Shown: positions 33,724 through 44,800 of the stretch, in pieces
How the letters are laid out: each line of letters begins with the position of its first letter
Numbering within the stretch: position 1 is the first letter of the stretch
Notes under the pieces: generated by a model
Told to the model about the DNA's origin: nothing
The model's input: only the letters and a program-made list of their open reading frames with translations
The model's database searches: none
Program-made: the position numbers and the translations under genes
NCBI RefSeq assembly: GCF_029227915.1
Contig: NC_079887.1
Location: forward strand, 15,623,650-15,687,649
Length of the DNA stretch: 64,000 nt
DNA from: Hydractinia symbiolongicarpus
Taxonomy: Eukaryota > Cnidaria > Hydrozoa > Anthoathecata > Hydractiniidae
Direction: 5' to 3'

Positions 33724-34451
33724 TACTTAATACTTAGTAAATAAGTGTTTTCGCAAATAGTTATTTTGGCAAACTTTATCTTACAGTCATATCTTTATCA
33801 AAAATTATCTATAAGGGCCAACATTTAAGCCGACACTGTAGGCCAATATATTGCTGACAAGTTGGTGTCGTTTACAAATTAACACGCTTTGCCACCATTT
33901 TAGATCCTAAATGCTTTTCGTGTTTGTTTTTTTAATTTTAATAAACATTTTAAATAAAATGGCTGAAAGAAGGACATTAAGGATGGAACTAGCATCAAAC
34001 CTCAACAATCTTGGACAAAAATATTGAGATTAAGACAATTTTTGTCGTCATTTTTCAAATATGGACAAAAGTGGCTACTTATGCAGGTAAGGTAATAACC
34101 ATGCTGATATCAGCAACAAACAGCACATTTTAAGATTTTAGACTTAATCCAAAGTGCAAGTTCTCTCTAAAGATTGACTATTAAACTTAAACGAATTTAA
34201 AATGCGAAAATTTAATATAGAAATAGCGCACAACATTACTTGTGGCAGCGAGATTCGAAATTATCTGTCTGGTCATTTCCGGAATTAAAAAGTTGGGTAA
34301 AGGAAAAAGCAAACACAATCAAATCAAACTGGAACTCTCTAACAAAACAACGTTGGAGAGAATTGACGACAAAAAGTAAAACAAAGAATGTTGATTCCTT
34401 TTGTTTGGAAAGTATATGGTATATCCGACCGCATTGTTTCCCTTTGCAATA
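33724..34451. other. intergenic, no gene seen
   Basis: AT-rich, no supported gene. The frame at 34240-34518 has no motif and runs into the pogo-like terminus. Confidence 0.4.
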
Positions 34452-34990
34452 CAGTAGACTCTCTATTAACTCGAACTCACATGGAGAATTGATAATCGTT
34501 CGAGTGTTTATTAATTAAGAGTTGCTTTTGTCACTATCTTATGCATATAGTCACTATATGGCTATTTTTGGATGCTACTGTGTATTTAAAATCATTGCAG
34601 TCACTAAATTAGGTACGCAACAATAACTAGTCCAATATGGAGTAATGAGCTCCAAAATCTTTTCAAAAATACAAATTGAATGACGGTTTGTAAAGCTTTG
34701 TTTACAAATTTTTTTTCATTCGACAATCAAATAATTTATATCATACGGATTGTGTCAATATGTTCCATTGCCTCTTTCGAAGAATTTAGAGTTACAGACA
34801 CATGTCATAAGTTCGAATTAGATTGGGAAAACTGCTTACAGGAGAAAAATAAATTGTTCGAATCAAGGCGAACACTTATTTATTTCAATTATGTTCAAGG
34901 AAGAGATTGGGAAGATTATACGGTAGCCTGTATAATTTAACCTGTAATTCAAACATCTCCTTAATTCGAACGTTCTTTTTTTTACACCGT
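34452..34990 (+). mobile_element. pogo/Tigger-like relic, left end
   Basis: TA then CAGTAGACTCTCTATTAACT and CGAAC, the typical start of pogo-type TIRs. A related TTCGAA-type subterminal motif occurs at 34960-34975. The right end was not found; length is approximate. Confidence 0.5.
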
Positions 34991-35130
34991 GAAAACTCCC
35001 CAATAAACATTTATAATTCAGTCATTCGCACTTTTATTATTTGAATACTCCTCCAAACCTTTTTTTGCCGCTTTTGTCGAAGTGTATCACCTTTTAACAC
35101 TGTCGCACATTGTAATCTCATCCCATGAAA

Positions 35131-35265
35131 GGATTACAAGGTGCGATAAAATAGGTTACAAATTGCAATGGGATTGCAAAGTGTAGCTAAATTGGATTAC
35201 AATTGCGATGGGATTACAAAGTGCGGCGAAATTAGATTACAGAGTGCGATGGGATTTTAAAATGA
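35131..35265. repeat. about 40 bp tandem repeat, 3-4 diverged copies
   Basis: Units of the form GCGATGGGATTACAAAGTGC separated by GxGAAATTxGATTAC. Confidence 0.75.
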
Positions 35266-36070
35266 GACACTACAGCTATCTCTCTCTGCTATCAGAACAT
35301 CCTTTTAAAGATTAACTGCGTGAACCAAGTTTCAGTAAAAGAGAATGTTTCAGAACTCAAATTCCAGTGCCAAATTTCATTATATTTTGTATTGTGTCGT
35401 AAAAAATTAAGTACAAAGCTCCTAAAGAGCTTGAGAAAGGCAGTTCTCACTAGAACGTTGCTCGTATGTTTGAAGTTTGGACGTCAACGTGGGAAACAGA
35501 GAAAAAAAACCATGAAAACTATGAAACAGGACGGCAGTAACAAGATTTAAACCTGAGAAGCATAACGCTGACGAGAGAGCTGTCATGAAGTGGTTGCTGA
35601 TTATGCGTAGTGAAAATCCAATAAATTGTTGAACAATTCAACTGTAAAGATATCCATTCTCCCGACTGATGACTAGAATAAGGTATCAATCAACAAAACG
35701 GTAATAGAAGATGCGAAAAAATTTAAGTTCTTGAAGATTTAGTTTGATGTTAAAAGTCAATAAAAAAATTATATCGTAGTTTAGACCAAAATGAACTTTC
35801 TTATTAAGAACAAATTGTAATTACTGGTGTTTTTCAAAGCAACAGATTTAAGATCTCATATTTTTCAAGTCTTCCAATAACTGTGGAAAGTTTATCATTT
35901 CTTGAACATGATAGTTTAGTAGGCACGTTTCGGGAGATCCTTCTCCCATCAGCGGGCAAAGTAAAATGATGTTGTGCATGTATTTATATTATTGCAGAGG
36001 ATCGAAATTTTTATGAATTTCGATCCTCTGCAATTATATAAATACATGCTCAACATCATTTTGCCCGATG

Positions 36071-36093
36071 ATGGGAGAAGGATCTCCCGAAAC
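36071..36093 (+). ncRNA. hammerhead-ribozyme-like motif in Penelope-like terminal repeat
   Basis: CCGATGA (36065-36071), then stem GGGAG / CTCCC with loop AAGGAT, then GAAAC (36089-36093). Canonical hammerhead cores read CUGAUGA ... GAAA, so one core base differs (U to C). Penelope-like terminal repeats are known to carry hammerheads. I could not draw stems I and III, so activity is unlikely or unproven. A second copy is at 36580-36608 and an inverted one at about 35927-35955. Confidence 0.45.
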
Positions 36094-36180
36094 ATCGCCT
36101 ACTAAACTATCATGTTCAAGAAAAGATAACAGTAATATGAATATACTGAAAGACAAACCGAAATAATATCTGCAATAAAC

Positions 36181-36443
36181 AACAACAATGTTGTTTACGA
36201 AACCACGTGTAAAGATTGTGATGCAGTGTATATAGGCGAAAAAAAAGAAAGTTTAAGCAACGAGTACAAGAACATATGCGCGCAGTGAGAAACGGAGTTG
36301 TGAAGAAAATCATTGACAGAAAATCCAGAACAACAGCCAGGAAGATTAAAGAAACCATCAACAGTGTAGAACGTAACAAACACATAAACAGCATCTCGTA
36401 TCAACTTCCTGAGATTTGGTTACCAGCCCTCCAGAAGAAGTAG
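36181..36443 (+). pseudogene. GIY-YIG endonuclease remnant of a Penelope-like element
   Basis: First frame reads NNVVYETTCKDCDAVYIGE, the Cys-x2-Cys and VYIG core of Penelope-type GIY-YIG nucleases. A frameshift near 36240-36252 moves the rest (QRVQEHMRAVR ... SISYQLPEIWLPALQKK) to another frame ending at TAG 36441-36443. The RT domain is absent upstream. Inactive relic. Confidence 0.82.
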
Positions 36444-36938
36444 TTACCTATATATAGGTCCGAAAATGTTAATTACCGTAATTAACTGTAATTATCAGCT
36501 CGTTTCTGATTGGTTAATTTTCATGAATTTCGATCCTCTGCAATTATATAAATACATGCTCAACATCATTTTACTTTGCCCGATGATGGGAGAAGGATCT
36601 CCCGAAACGTCGCCTACTAAATTATAATGTTCAAGAAATGATAAACTTTCCACAGTAATATGAATACTGTACAGAAAACCGAAATAATATCTTCAAATAA
36701 CATCTTTCAATATACACTGACGCTTGATGCTTAAAACATAACTAAATTTAAAAAATCTGGATAAGTTTCTTTTTGTTCGAACTCTCCAAAATTCGAACAA
36801 GTTTTCCGTTCCCATAAGAGTTCAAATTATATAGAGTCTAATTCATTGTGTAGCTGGTTCTACAATGTTACTCTATGTTTTAAAGACGAAGAATAATCAA
36901 TGAGATCTGACAAGAGAAAATAAATCTATTTAAAAATA

Positions 36939-37280
36939 CAGTTGACTTTTCCTAATCCGGATTCCCACAGTTAAAAAATTTTTGTTCGAATTATAGAGAT
37001 ATTCGAATTATAAAAAGTCACTGTAATTCGAACTTTCAGATTAAGAGTGTGATAATTCGAATTACAGGGAGAAATTACGTTAATTTCAAAATCAATTCAA
37101 CACAATTCAAGTTTCATTCAATCTTTATTTTCATAGTTAACAAAAAGAAACTCTATTTGAATTCTATTCTCTATTTGAAAAACACTCGAAATTCAAATTA
37201 GGGAGAGAATTGTGCTGAAGGGACTAAAAAACTGTTTAAATTATAGAAATATTTGAATTATAGAGATTCAAAATAGACTG
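36939..37280. mobile_element. pogo-like short TIR element
   Basis: Flanked by TA; begins CAGTTGACTTTTCCTAATCC and ends in a sequence whose complement begins CAGTCTATTTTGAATCTC. Subterminal TTCGAATTATAGAGAT motifs on both sides. Non-coding. Confidence 0.6.
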
Positions 37281-38332
37281 TATATGCAAAAATATGTACA
37301 TTTTCCTGAATATATATTTTGATGTGATAGTCACTTGGAAGATTTTCTCTGAAAAAATATTTTTTCACTGTTACTCGTTGTATTAATATTCTGAAAATAA
37401 CCTTAAAAACCTCTTCTTTTTCTCTCATCAATCATGTTCATAAAATACAATCTGTATTCACTATGATGAAATTCAGAAATCTATTGGTTCCTTATTTGCA
37501 CATGATTTTAACGCATCGCACGCACCGTTTACAAACAAACTCATATAGCAATGCTACGAATGGTTTATACACCTCAATGCTGATACTCATACTGTTTCTA
37601 AAACTTAAAATCTAAAGCACGCTAACATAAAAAAAGTGGCCTAATGAAGGCAACGTTAAAAGGTCCGCCGTTTTTTGCCAAACGGGGATCTCTCACAAAA
37701 ACAAAAACGACAAAGAGGCATTTTGTAGGCATGAGTTAATGAGTCGAAACTAATTACAAGCATAACCTTGTGAATAACTTTCTGCATATTTGTAATATAA
37801 ACATTTTTATGTTATGAATTTTTTTGCATAGCCTACGATAAAATAAATGTATCAATCAGTTACTTCTTAATTATAGAAATAAACGTGCACAATTGAACGT
37901 ATTATTCTATACAGTTATAATTACTAAAACAGACAGATCTCATTGTATTTCTGAGATATAAGTTAACGTTATAGTATAAGGAACACCTTAATGTTTGAAG
38001 TTATGTACTTCTTGGAATGGTGAGAAAAATGACTACTGCAAATAACATTTCTTTGTTTTAGAAAAATTTGTTCACTGAAATTGTTCCTGACAATCGCATG
38101 CAAATATGATTTTTTTAAAAAAGAAACTCTACGAACATGTGTTCTATAAAGGAGCCAAAGTATGAAATGTCCTTCCATCACTTATCATTAGTTTTGTAAC
38201 CGATCCCATACTTGCAAATATCAACAGTAAAACTTGTATATTCTGCCTTACGATGTAAATAAAGTGATCTTGGTGCTCATTTTCCGAATAAACCCTTATT
38301 AAGTAATTTTACCATTAGCCCATCTCTATTAT

Positions 38333-38462
38333 AGTAGCCCTTGTCTGCCTGTCGGCGAGAAACAAGTCATACTAGACCACGCACGAGTTCTTCAAGCTTT
38401 ACATAACAAATATAGTTTTTAACGGGCGAAACCCCCTGAATTTTCCATTGGCTTATGTCTGG
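38333..38462 (+). mobile_element. non-autonomous Helitron-like element, diverged 130 bp copy
   Basis: TC start after A (TCTCTATTATAGTAGCCC, GTCTGCCTGTCGG), a decayed CCCCCTGAATTTTCCATTGG hairpin, and CTGG (a CTRR terminus) at 38459-38462. It is followed directly by a second TC start. Confidence 0.6.
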
Positions 38463-38550
38463 TCTATATTATAATGTCCAGCTTTTCGTGTGTAATCCGA
38501 AGATGGTAGCTGTAAGTAGCAGGGCTAAATTAACGTGAGCTTACGACTTG
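38463..38550 (+). mobile_element. Helitron-like 5' part, tandem to the preceding copy
   Basis: TCTATATTATAATGTCC ... AAGATGGTAGCTGTAAGTAG; 3' hairpin and terminus not found. Second example in this window of a copy starting exactly where another ends. Confidence 0.6.
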
Positions 38551-39015
38551 TATGGTTATCTTCAAACGAATATGATTAGTATAGCGCATATTTCTCAAGA
38601 TTTGTTTTTGCAGAAGTGCCCTTTCAAATATGTTGTTTGTTAACAAAATTTCGAGGGTACAAACTGTTTAATGATACGACTGCTGATGCATCATAATCAT
38701 ACCGAAGACGATCCATTCATTGCGTTTTAACGTAATGTAGACTCACAAACCAAAATGAAGTAGCGCTATATGGGTTTGTTTGTAAACGGTGCATGTGATG
38801 CGTTAAGATCACGTGCAAATAAGGAACCAATAGATTTCCGGATTTCATCATGGTGAATACAGATTGGGAGAGTTTTGATTTGGTTTTGCTATAAACAAAA
38901 TTTGATGAAATAAAAAAGAAAGAAAAAAAATTCTTGGGTTATTGTTTCACGATATCAATACTGCGGGTAACAGTGAAAGAATAAAATTTTGGGAGGAGAC
39001 TATCAAAATCTTTCA

Positions 39016-41682
39016 CGTAAGTACACGCTTTCTTTCATAAAAATGGTAATTTTTGTTTAAACACAAATCTTCTTAACTTTTTGGGTAATTTCATCTTAAA
39101 TATTCTAATAGATTCTTATAAAAAGAGTGACTTCTTAATCTCTTAAGCAGAGTTTACTTTATCAGCTTTTGTTTGACAGATTTATTTGATTTGACAAAAT
39201 CTGATAGTGTAAACGGAAAAATTGAAACTTTTTTGTATTCAAATTTGTCGTCAGACACAATCTTAAAAGTCTAAAAATCTCAATTTGTCAGATTTTGTCT
39301 AAAAAGAATTAACCAATGATTAAATATTTATGATTTAAAAATTCGTATGTTTTCGAAAGCATGAGAGGAGAGAACCATATTTCAAGAAATCAAAATGTCA
39401 AAAAAAGAAATTTTTATTGACTTTTAAAAAAGGAAAGAAGCTCTGTGAAATGTACAAAGCTCTGTGAAATGTACAAAGACAGGAATGAGAAAGCAAAGTC
39501 AATTATCCGCATTTAAACGCTGCTTTAATTCGAACTCTCAGGGGACAGAAAACTTATTCTAATCATAAAGAGTTCAAATAGTTTATCCAGATTTACTAGA
39601 TTTTATCATGTTTTATGTTGCAATTATCCATGAATAGTCAAAGATCTTCTTTCTTATCATGAGTACTCCCTAAACTCAAACCTATTACTTGGGGGAAAAA
39701 CCAGTAATTGAATTTCCGCGCCCGAAGGCGTAGGAAATTCTTTAAAACCGTCGTTTTTTTCTTTTGGAGCATTTTTTGAGAAAAAATCGACCCTGGGATT
39801 ACACGTTCTTCCGTCACAGATGTACCCAAGTACCCAAGCTCCCTAACTACTGGGAACTCATCTAAATGACATTTCAGGACAAAATTAGTATTTGTTTTCC
39901 AAAAAATTTGGCACAGTTAACAAAAAAAGTATGCTGAACATAATGGTGACATAATCATTTTGATTTTTTGCCACCTTAAATGTCATTTTAGGACAAAATT
40001 GGTCCAAAAATTAAAACTACTTCATTTTCAACAAAAATTGGCAAAGTTAACAAAAAAAGTATGCTGAAGATAATGGTGACATCGAAATTTTGATTTTTGT
40101 CACCTAAATGCCGTTTAAGACCATAAACGTTTCAATCGCAAGACTTTCAACCATGAATGATAGGCTGTATTTTTTGTTAGCAATTTATTTTAAAATGTGA
40201 GTTTATTATGACACGTTTCGTTTTGTTTGCGTTTGTTGTAAGATATAATGTCACTTGCTTTATCTTCAGAGGTTCATGCACCAAACCTCCTCGAATGTTT
40301 AGCAAAATAACACAACGAATTAGCAGGTTTTCATCAAATATTTTGGTAGCGAGCGGAAATTCTTAGAGCCCCCAGGGCTTCTTGTTACACTTTATTTGTT
40401 AAAGCCTCTCTTTCTCTAAACTACGATTTACAATCTGCAAGAACTTGGACAGCCTTTCTTGCATGTCCTATTCCTGGTTTGTTATTCGGTTCAATAATCT
40501 AGCCATCCATCGGATGCATGTTATTGTCCTAAGTTAAGCCGTTCAACAATTTTTTTTTTTTTTTTGAACACGGGTCAGAAAATAAGAAAAGAACAACAGA
40601 AAATAAGACCAAAAGACGAAATAAATACCAATTAATTACAATGAAATGTACACAAAAGAAAATGGAATATTAATGATAAAAAATAAAGTCTTAGCCAATG
40701 AATTTCTTTCATTTTATCTCGTGAAAATCAGTCAAATTTGAAATATAATTTCAGCTATTCTCTATTATATTAGCATATAGTGAGTAGCTTTAAGTCCTAT
40801 AAAAAATACACTTACAGACACTAAAGTGAAAATAGGACTAATATTAAAGGAATATAACAAAATCTTAAAAAAAAATATTTTATTCTTTTTTTTTTTTACT
40901 TTCACATGAATTGCTTTATCCGTCCTAAAGTCTCATTTGCTTTCCAAGCTTTTATTTATTGATATCAGTTTTGCGCTTTTTTTCAGTTTTATAAACATAA
41001 GTTAACGCATGTGCTGTAATTTTGGTTATCTCAGGTTTATTGATGCACAAACGTTTTATGAAGTATAGGAAGGTTTAATTGGGGATTTTTGATAAGCGCT
41101 GATAAGAATATTACGGAAGTTCACAGAAGATTAGGCATTGTATCAACATTTCTAAATTTAACGTTATTGAAAAATCCTAAAATTCAGTAGACTTTCAGAA
41201 GACTTTCTCACTAAAGCTGGATTTTCACTGAAGAACGTATTAGAAAATTGTGTTTTCTAGCATATGTTGATAAATATTCCGTTCCGATCTGAAATAAAAG
41301 TTGAAACTATAACCTGCTGAGAAAAGCAGGAAAATTATAAAAACAAAAGAATAATTAGGAGAACAGCCAATCGAATTAAATTATTTTTGTTTGGATCCAA
41401 TCCGTTTTGTTAATGAGTTAAAATCCTAAATACAATCTGTACAGGCCTGTAACTAAATATGCAATAGGACAGCGTTTAATTCAAAACAGTTTTATTGCGT
41501 GCATAATTTTTTTCCCGCCCTTTATATGTCGCATTTCGTGTGTTCGCGTCTAAAAATACGGAGAGGAGACTTTCGAATGCGCATGCAATCTTTTCAAATA
41601 GCTTCTTAATCGACAATTTGTTGCTGTCAGATAATAGTCTACATAATTTCATAATTTTATTATGATTTTAGGGATTTTGAAG
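39016..41682. other. intergenic with repeats, upstream of the large gene
   Basis: No gene seen. It includes a TTCGAACTCT-type pogo relic near 39520-39600, the tandem repeat at 39862-40120 and a T16 tract (40550-40565). The ATTTTAG just upstream of 41671 could be a splice acceptor for a 5' UTR exon or spliced leader. Confidence 0.45.
39862..40120. repeat. diverged tandem repeat of about 113-127 bp
   Basis: Units open CTAAATGACATTTCAGGAC-like and contain AACAAAAAAAGTATGCTGAA and AATGGTGACAT; two full copies and the start of a third. Confidence 0.8.
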
Positions 41683-41833
41683 ATGGCGGCTTCGCAATGG
41701 GTGATTACAATTTTGCACACCTTGATTATATTTCAAGTTGGGCATTCCATTTATTTTTTTGACGATGAAACAAGAAGAAGCGAAATTGTTGACAGCAAGG
41801 ACTTCTTCCGTGAAGTTGAAGAAAACATGAAAG
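41683..41833 (+). CDS. large gene exon 1: signal peptide
   Basis: MAASQWVITILHTLIIFQVG is a typical signal peptide; cleavage is likely near GHS. An acidic charged segment follows (DDETRRSEIVDSKDFFREVE). Good Kozak context (AAGATGG). Phase 1 donor GTAATA. Confidence 0.82.
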
Positions 41834-44800
41834 GTAATATTAGGGCAAGATTTTTACAATGTTGCATTTTATCAAGTAGCTTTAGGATATTAATTTTCAC
41901 TAGAATTAACAAAAACAAAACAAACTCTTAGCCTCGATTCCAGGGTTTATTGTTTTTGGAGATCTAACGGTAAGATATAAAAGCAGGGTTGGTGACTCAT
42001 AAAAAGCCCTAAAGTTGAGTTTGGCAAACTGTGATATAGAGTTTGGCCGGGTATGGGTATGTTACCAAAACTTTCTGCATGCTTTAAAATCATATTCACT
42101 ATTCTTAAACACTCCAGAGAGCCCTTAACCCTATTCCTGACGGTTTTTCTTTAATAACTCCTGATTGCTGTCTTATATCGCTATGATACTTACTGAGTTT
42201 CAACATTTATCTATTAGACACCTGCATGCTAAATTTTTAGGTGCCATACCTGTCAGAGGCTTTGATATTAGCCATTACTCGAAACTACCCCTAAAATCTC
42301 TATGAAATCCTTATAATGGGGAAAATATAATAACTCCTGTTAGGATTATTCTTAGAACTTGGAACTTGCAACACAACTTTTTTTCATCAAGAAGAATCAT
42401 TTTGATTAATTTTGACACGTGACTAATCCGATTTCCCGATTTTGTCGGATTTGACCCGAAAATCGAAAAACGGATTTTTGGGCAATTTTTGGCAATTTTT
42501 TATTTGATCCATGTAAACACCGGAAGATATGGTAAAAAAAAATTATTTAGCTTCCAGAAACTTTGAACAGAATGTAAAAATTCGCTCTAGAACAAAAGTA
42601 ATTATATTTTAAGCAGATAGTGGTATTTTTAACAATTTTCAAGCTTCTGATGACGTCACAGAAAATGTGCTAACGCAAGCAAAAATTTATTGCCGCCTTT
42701 TTGTTCCTTTTATGACGTACTATAAGTGTGCCAAGTTCGATTCAATTTGAACAATCCTATAAAAAGTTATTGAGGGGGGGGCGGAATCCCCCCACCCCCC
42801 CCCCCCCCCCGGTCATAGTATGTTCGAAAAACCCCTGACCGATTAGGGTTAAGAGAAGAAGAGGACAATTGAGAAAAATTAGATGAACATGGGTTGTGAT
42901 GAAAGCATTTTTGTTGAAAAGAGGATATATAAAACAACATGACATATTTTTATAAAAATCTAAAAAATTACAAACGTTTATTTCTAAATTTTTAGTTAAA
43001 ACACAAGAAATACTACGATAAACGAATAAGGGAACGATATTGACAAATTCTTGAGCTAAAATAAATCATGCCTCCACATTTTAAGAAATTCTTTTGACGC
43101 AAAAAAAAGTGGCAAAGTTTTCCGGCATAATGTCTCCACACTTTGCTATAAGGAACTTTGTTAACATAAACAAAACTAACCGTAGTAAATTATAAACCTA
43201 CTTAAAACATATCACACTCTATTTTCTCACATCCACATTGACAAATTATTTAAAACTATGTATCAACACTATCTCCTTTCCTGGCTGCACCAATATTTTA
43301 CCAATTAAACAATAATTTAGGTAGATAACTTTAAACAAATTTTCACCTTTTGGAGAGGATAACACCATCTATTTTCTGTTTACGCTAAGCCAACGATAAA
43401 AAAATAGTAGAGAAATTTGAATCCAGTGAAATACGCAACTTCAAGAAAACTAAATCCAGTGTGATAAAATGTCCTGAACATCCTCGCCTTGACAAAAGCC
43501 TAAACCGACATATCACACCACTCCGTACCTGTGATTTAATATTTCTAATTCTTATCCAAAATAATTTTTTATGAATTTCGCGACCCACTAATTTTTGCGA
43601 AATAAACACAAACTCGTGGGGGTGAAGAGTTTTTTAAAGAGGATTCATCATCCACAAAATTTGTAAAACAAACTCTGCTATGAGTATTTGGAGTCCAACG
43701 TTTACCCTTCTCATTTACACGATTAATAAGTCGAATCCAATTATCACGGCGAAAAGAATCTTTCTTTGCAGTGGGAAATGGGTATAATTTAAATGAAAGA
43801 TCACAAGAACAATTTTTATAATACCATCATGGATTATAAAATTAATTAATTTTTATTTTTCAAGCGTTCTTGAACCATTTTTATGGCGGTAAATATAAGT
43901 AGTAGTCATTTCGCTATCAGTTTATAGATCAACAGGAAACCACTACAGAAAAAGGGACCTCTAATAACAAAACAGCTCAATATTTACCATTTCAATTTTT
44001 AGGCGGAAAGCGCACAGATATAATGTCCGGCAGCGGCACATTATCCTTCGGAGCAAGTTGGTGCAATCTTGTGTTAGCAAAAGCTGGAAACATTATAACT
44101 GCAACACTTGACAAGAAAAATGGATGCAACCCACCTTCAGTAAAAATGGTTTTGCAGAATCATTTTCCATCAAATAATTTCAAAACTGCCACTAAAATTT
44201 TGGATGGAGATTTATTTGGGGTAGGTTCATATCTTTTTTTGTTAACAAGCCAATAAACCAACAAAAAAAGAAAGAAATAGAAGAAGAAACATAAAGAAAT
44301 ACTAAATCCAACTTAACACTATTTCTTAAGGTCCAAAGTATCAAGATTAACACAGCCAATTTATTAGTGGAAATGAAGACAAAAGTTCAAAGTAACTTAC
44401 CTTTCACTCTGCTTGGGTTATTGCCTATCGGCGGAGATCCTAACAAGCCAACAAATATGGAATTCTTGTGGTCGTCTCAGGAAGTTATGACTCTAACCAA
44501 CTTAGGAATTAGCATAAATGGGGCAGTCACGCTGGGATCAAATAAGGCGGAGGTAAGAAAGTTAAAAAACAAGCAACCCTTTTGATAATCTTCTAAGCTT
44601 TGTCATTACATTTTATGGAAAGACATATAACGTTGCAGATATTGTTTGTACAAATTTGCGACGGATCTAATCACATCATCTTTTTCAACTGAGCGTCCTT
44701 GTTTTAAAAATTAAGGGGCAGGATTATTTCGGTCAACTTTTTAAGAGAGAATTTAGGAAAAGAGATATGTTGTTGCTTTAAAATTTAAAAAACAGTAAAC

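Larger units (their letters stand above)
35866..36697 (+). mobile_element. Penelope-like retroelement relic
   Basis: A terminal repeat of about 165 bp occurs at 36011-36178 and again, direct, at 36526-36697; a partial copy lies inverted at about 35866-36007, so the left side is a palindrome centred near 36008. Between the direct copies lies the remnant of a GIY-YIG endonuclease (36181-36443). The arrangement of partly inverted and direct terminal repeats plus a C-terminal GIY-YIG domain is characteristic of Penelope-like elements. The reverse transcriptase part is missing, so this is an internally deleted, inactive copy. Confidence 0.8.
37337..39015. mobile_element. fold-back element with long inverted arms
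   Basis: The arm 37337-37560 is the diverged complement of 38760-39015 (for example ATCTATTGGTTCCTTATTTG at the left is matched in inverse at the right, as are CGTTTACAAACAAAC and TTTTTCACTGTTAC). Arms are about 225-255 bp, spacing about 1.2 kb. The interior contains Helitron-like copies inserted later. No coding capacity. Confidence 0.65.

Noticed and set aside
34680-34940. 86-residue frame in the pogo-like relic
   Set aside because: No DDE or CENP-B-type motif visible; not enough to call a transposase remnant.
35320-35550. 76-residue Lys/Arg-rich frame
   Set aside because: Low-complexity basic sequence without motif, in a repeat-rich area.
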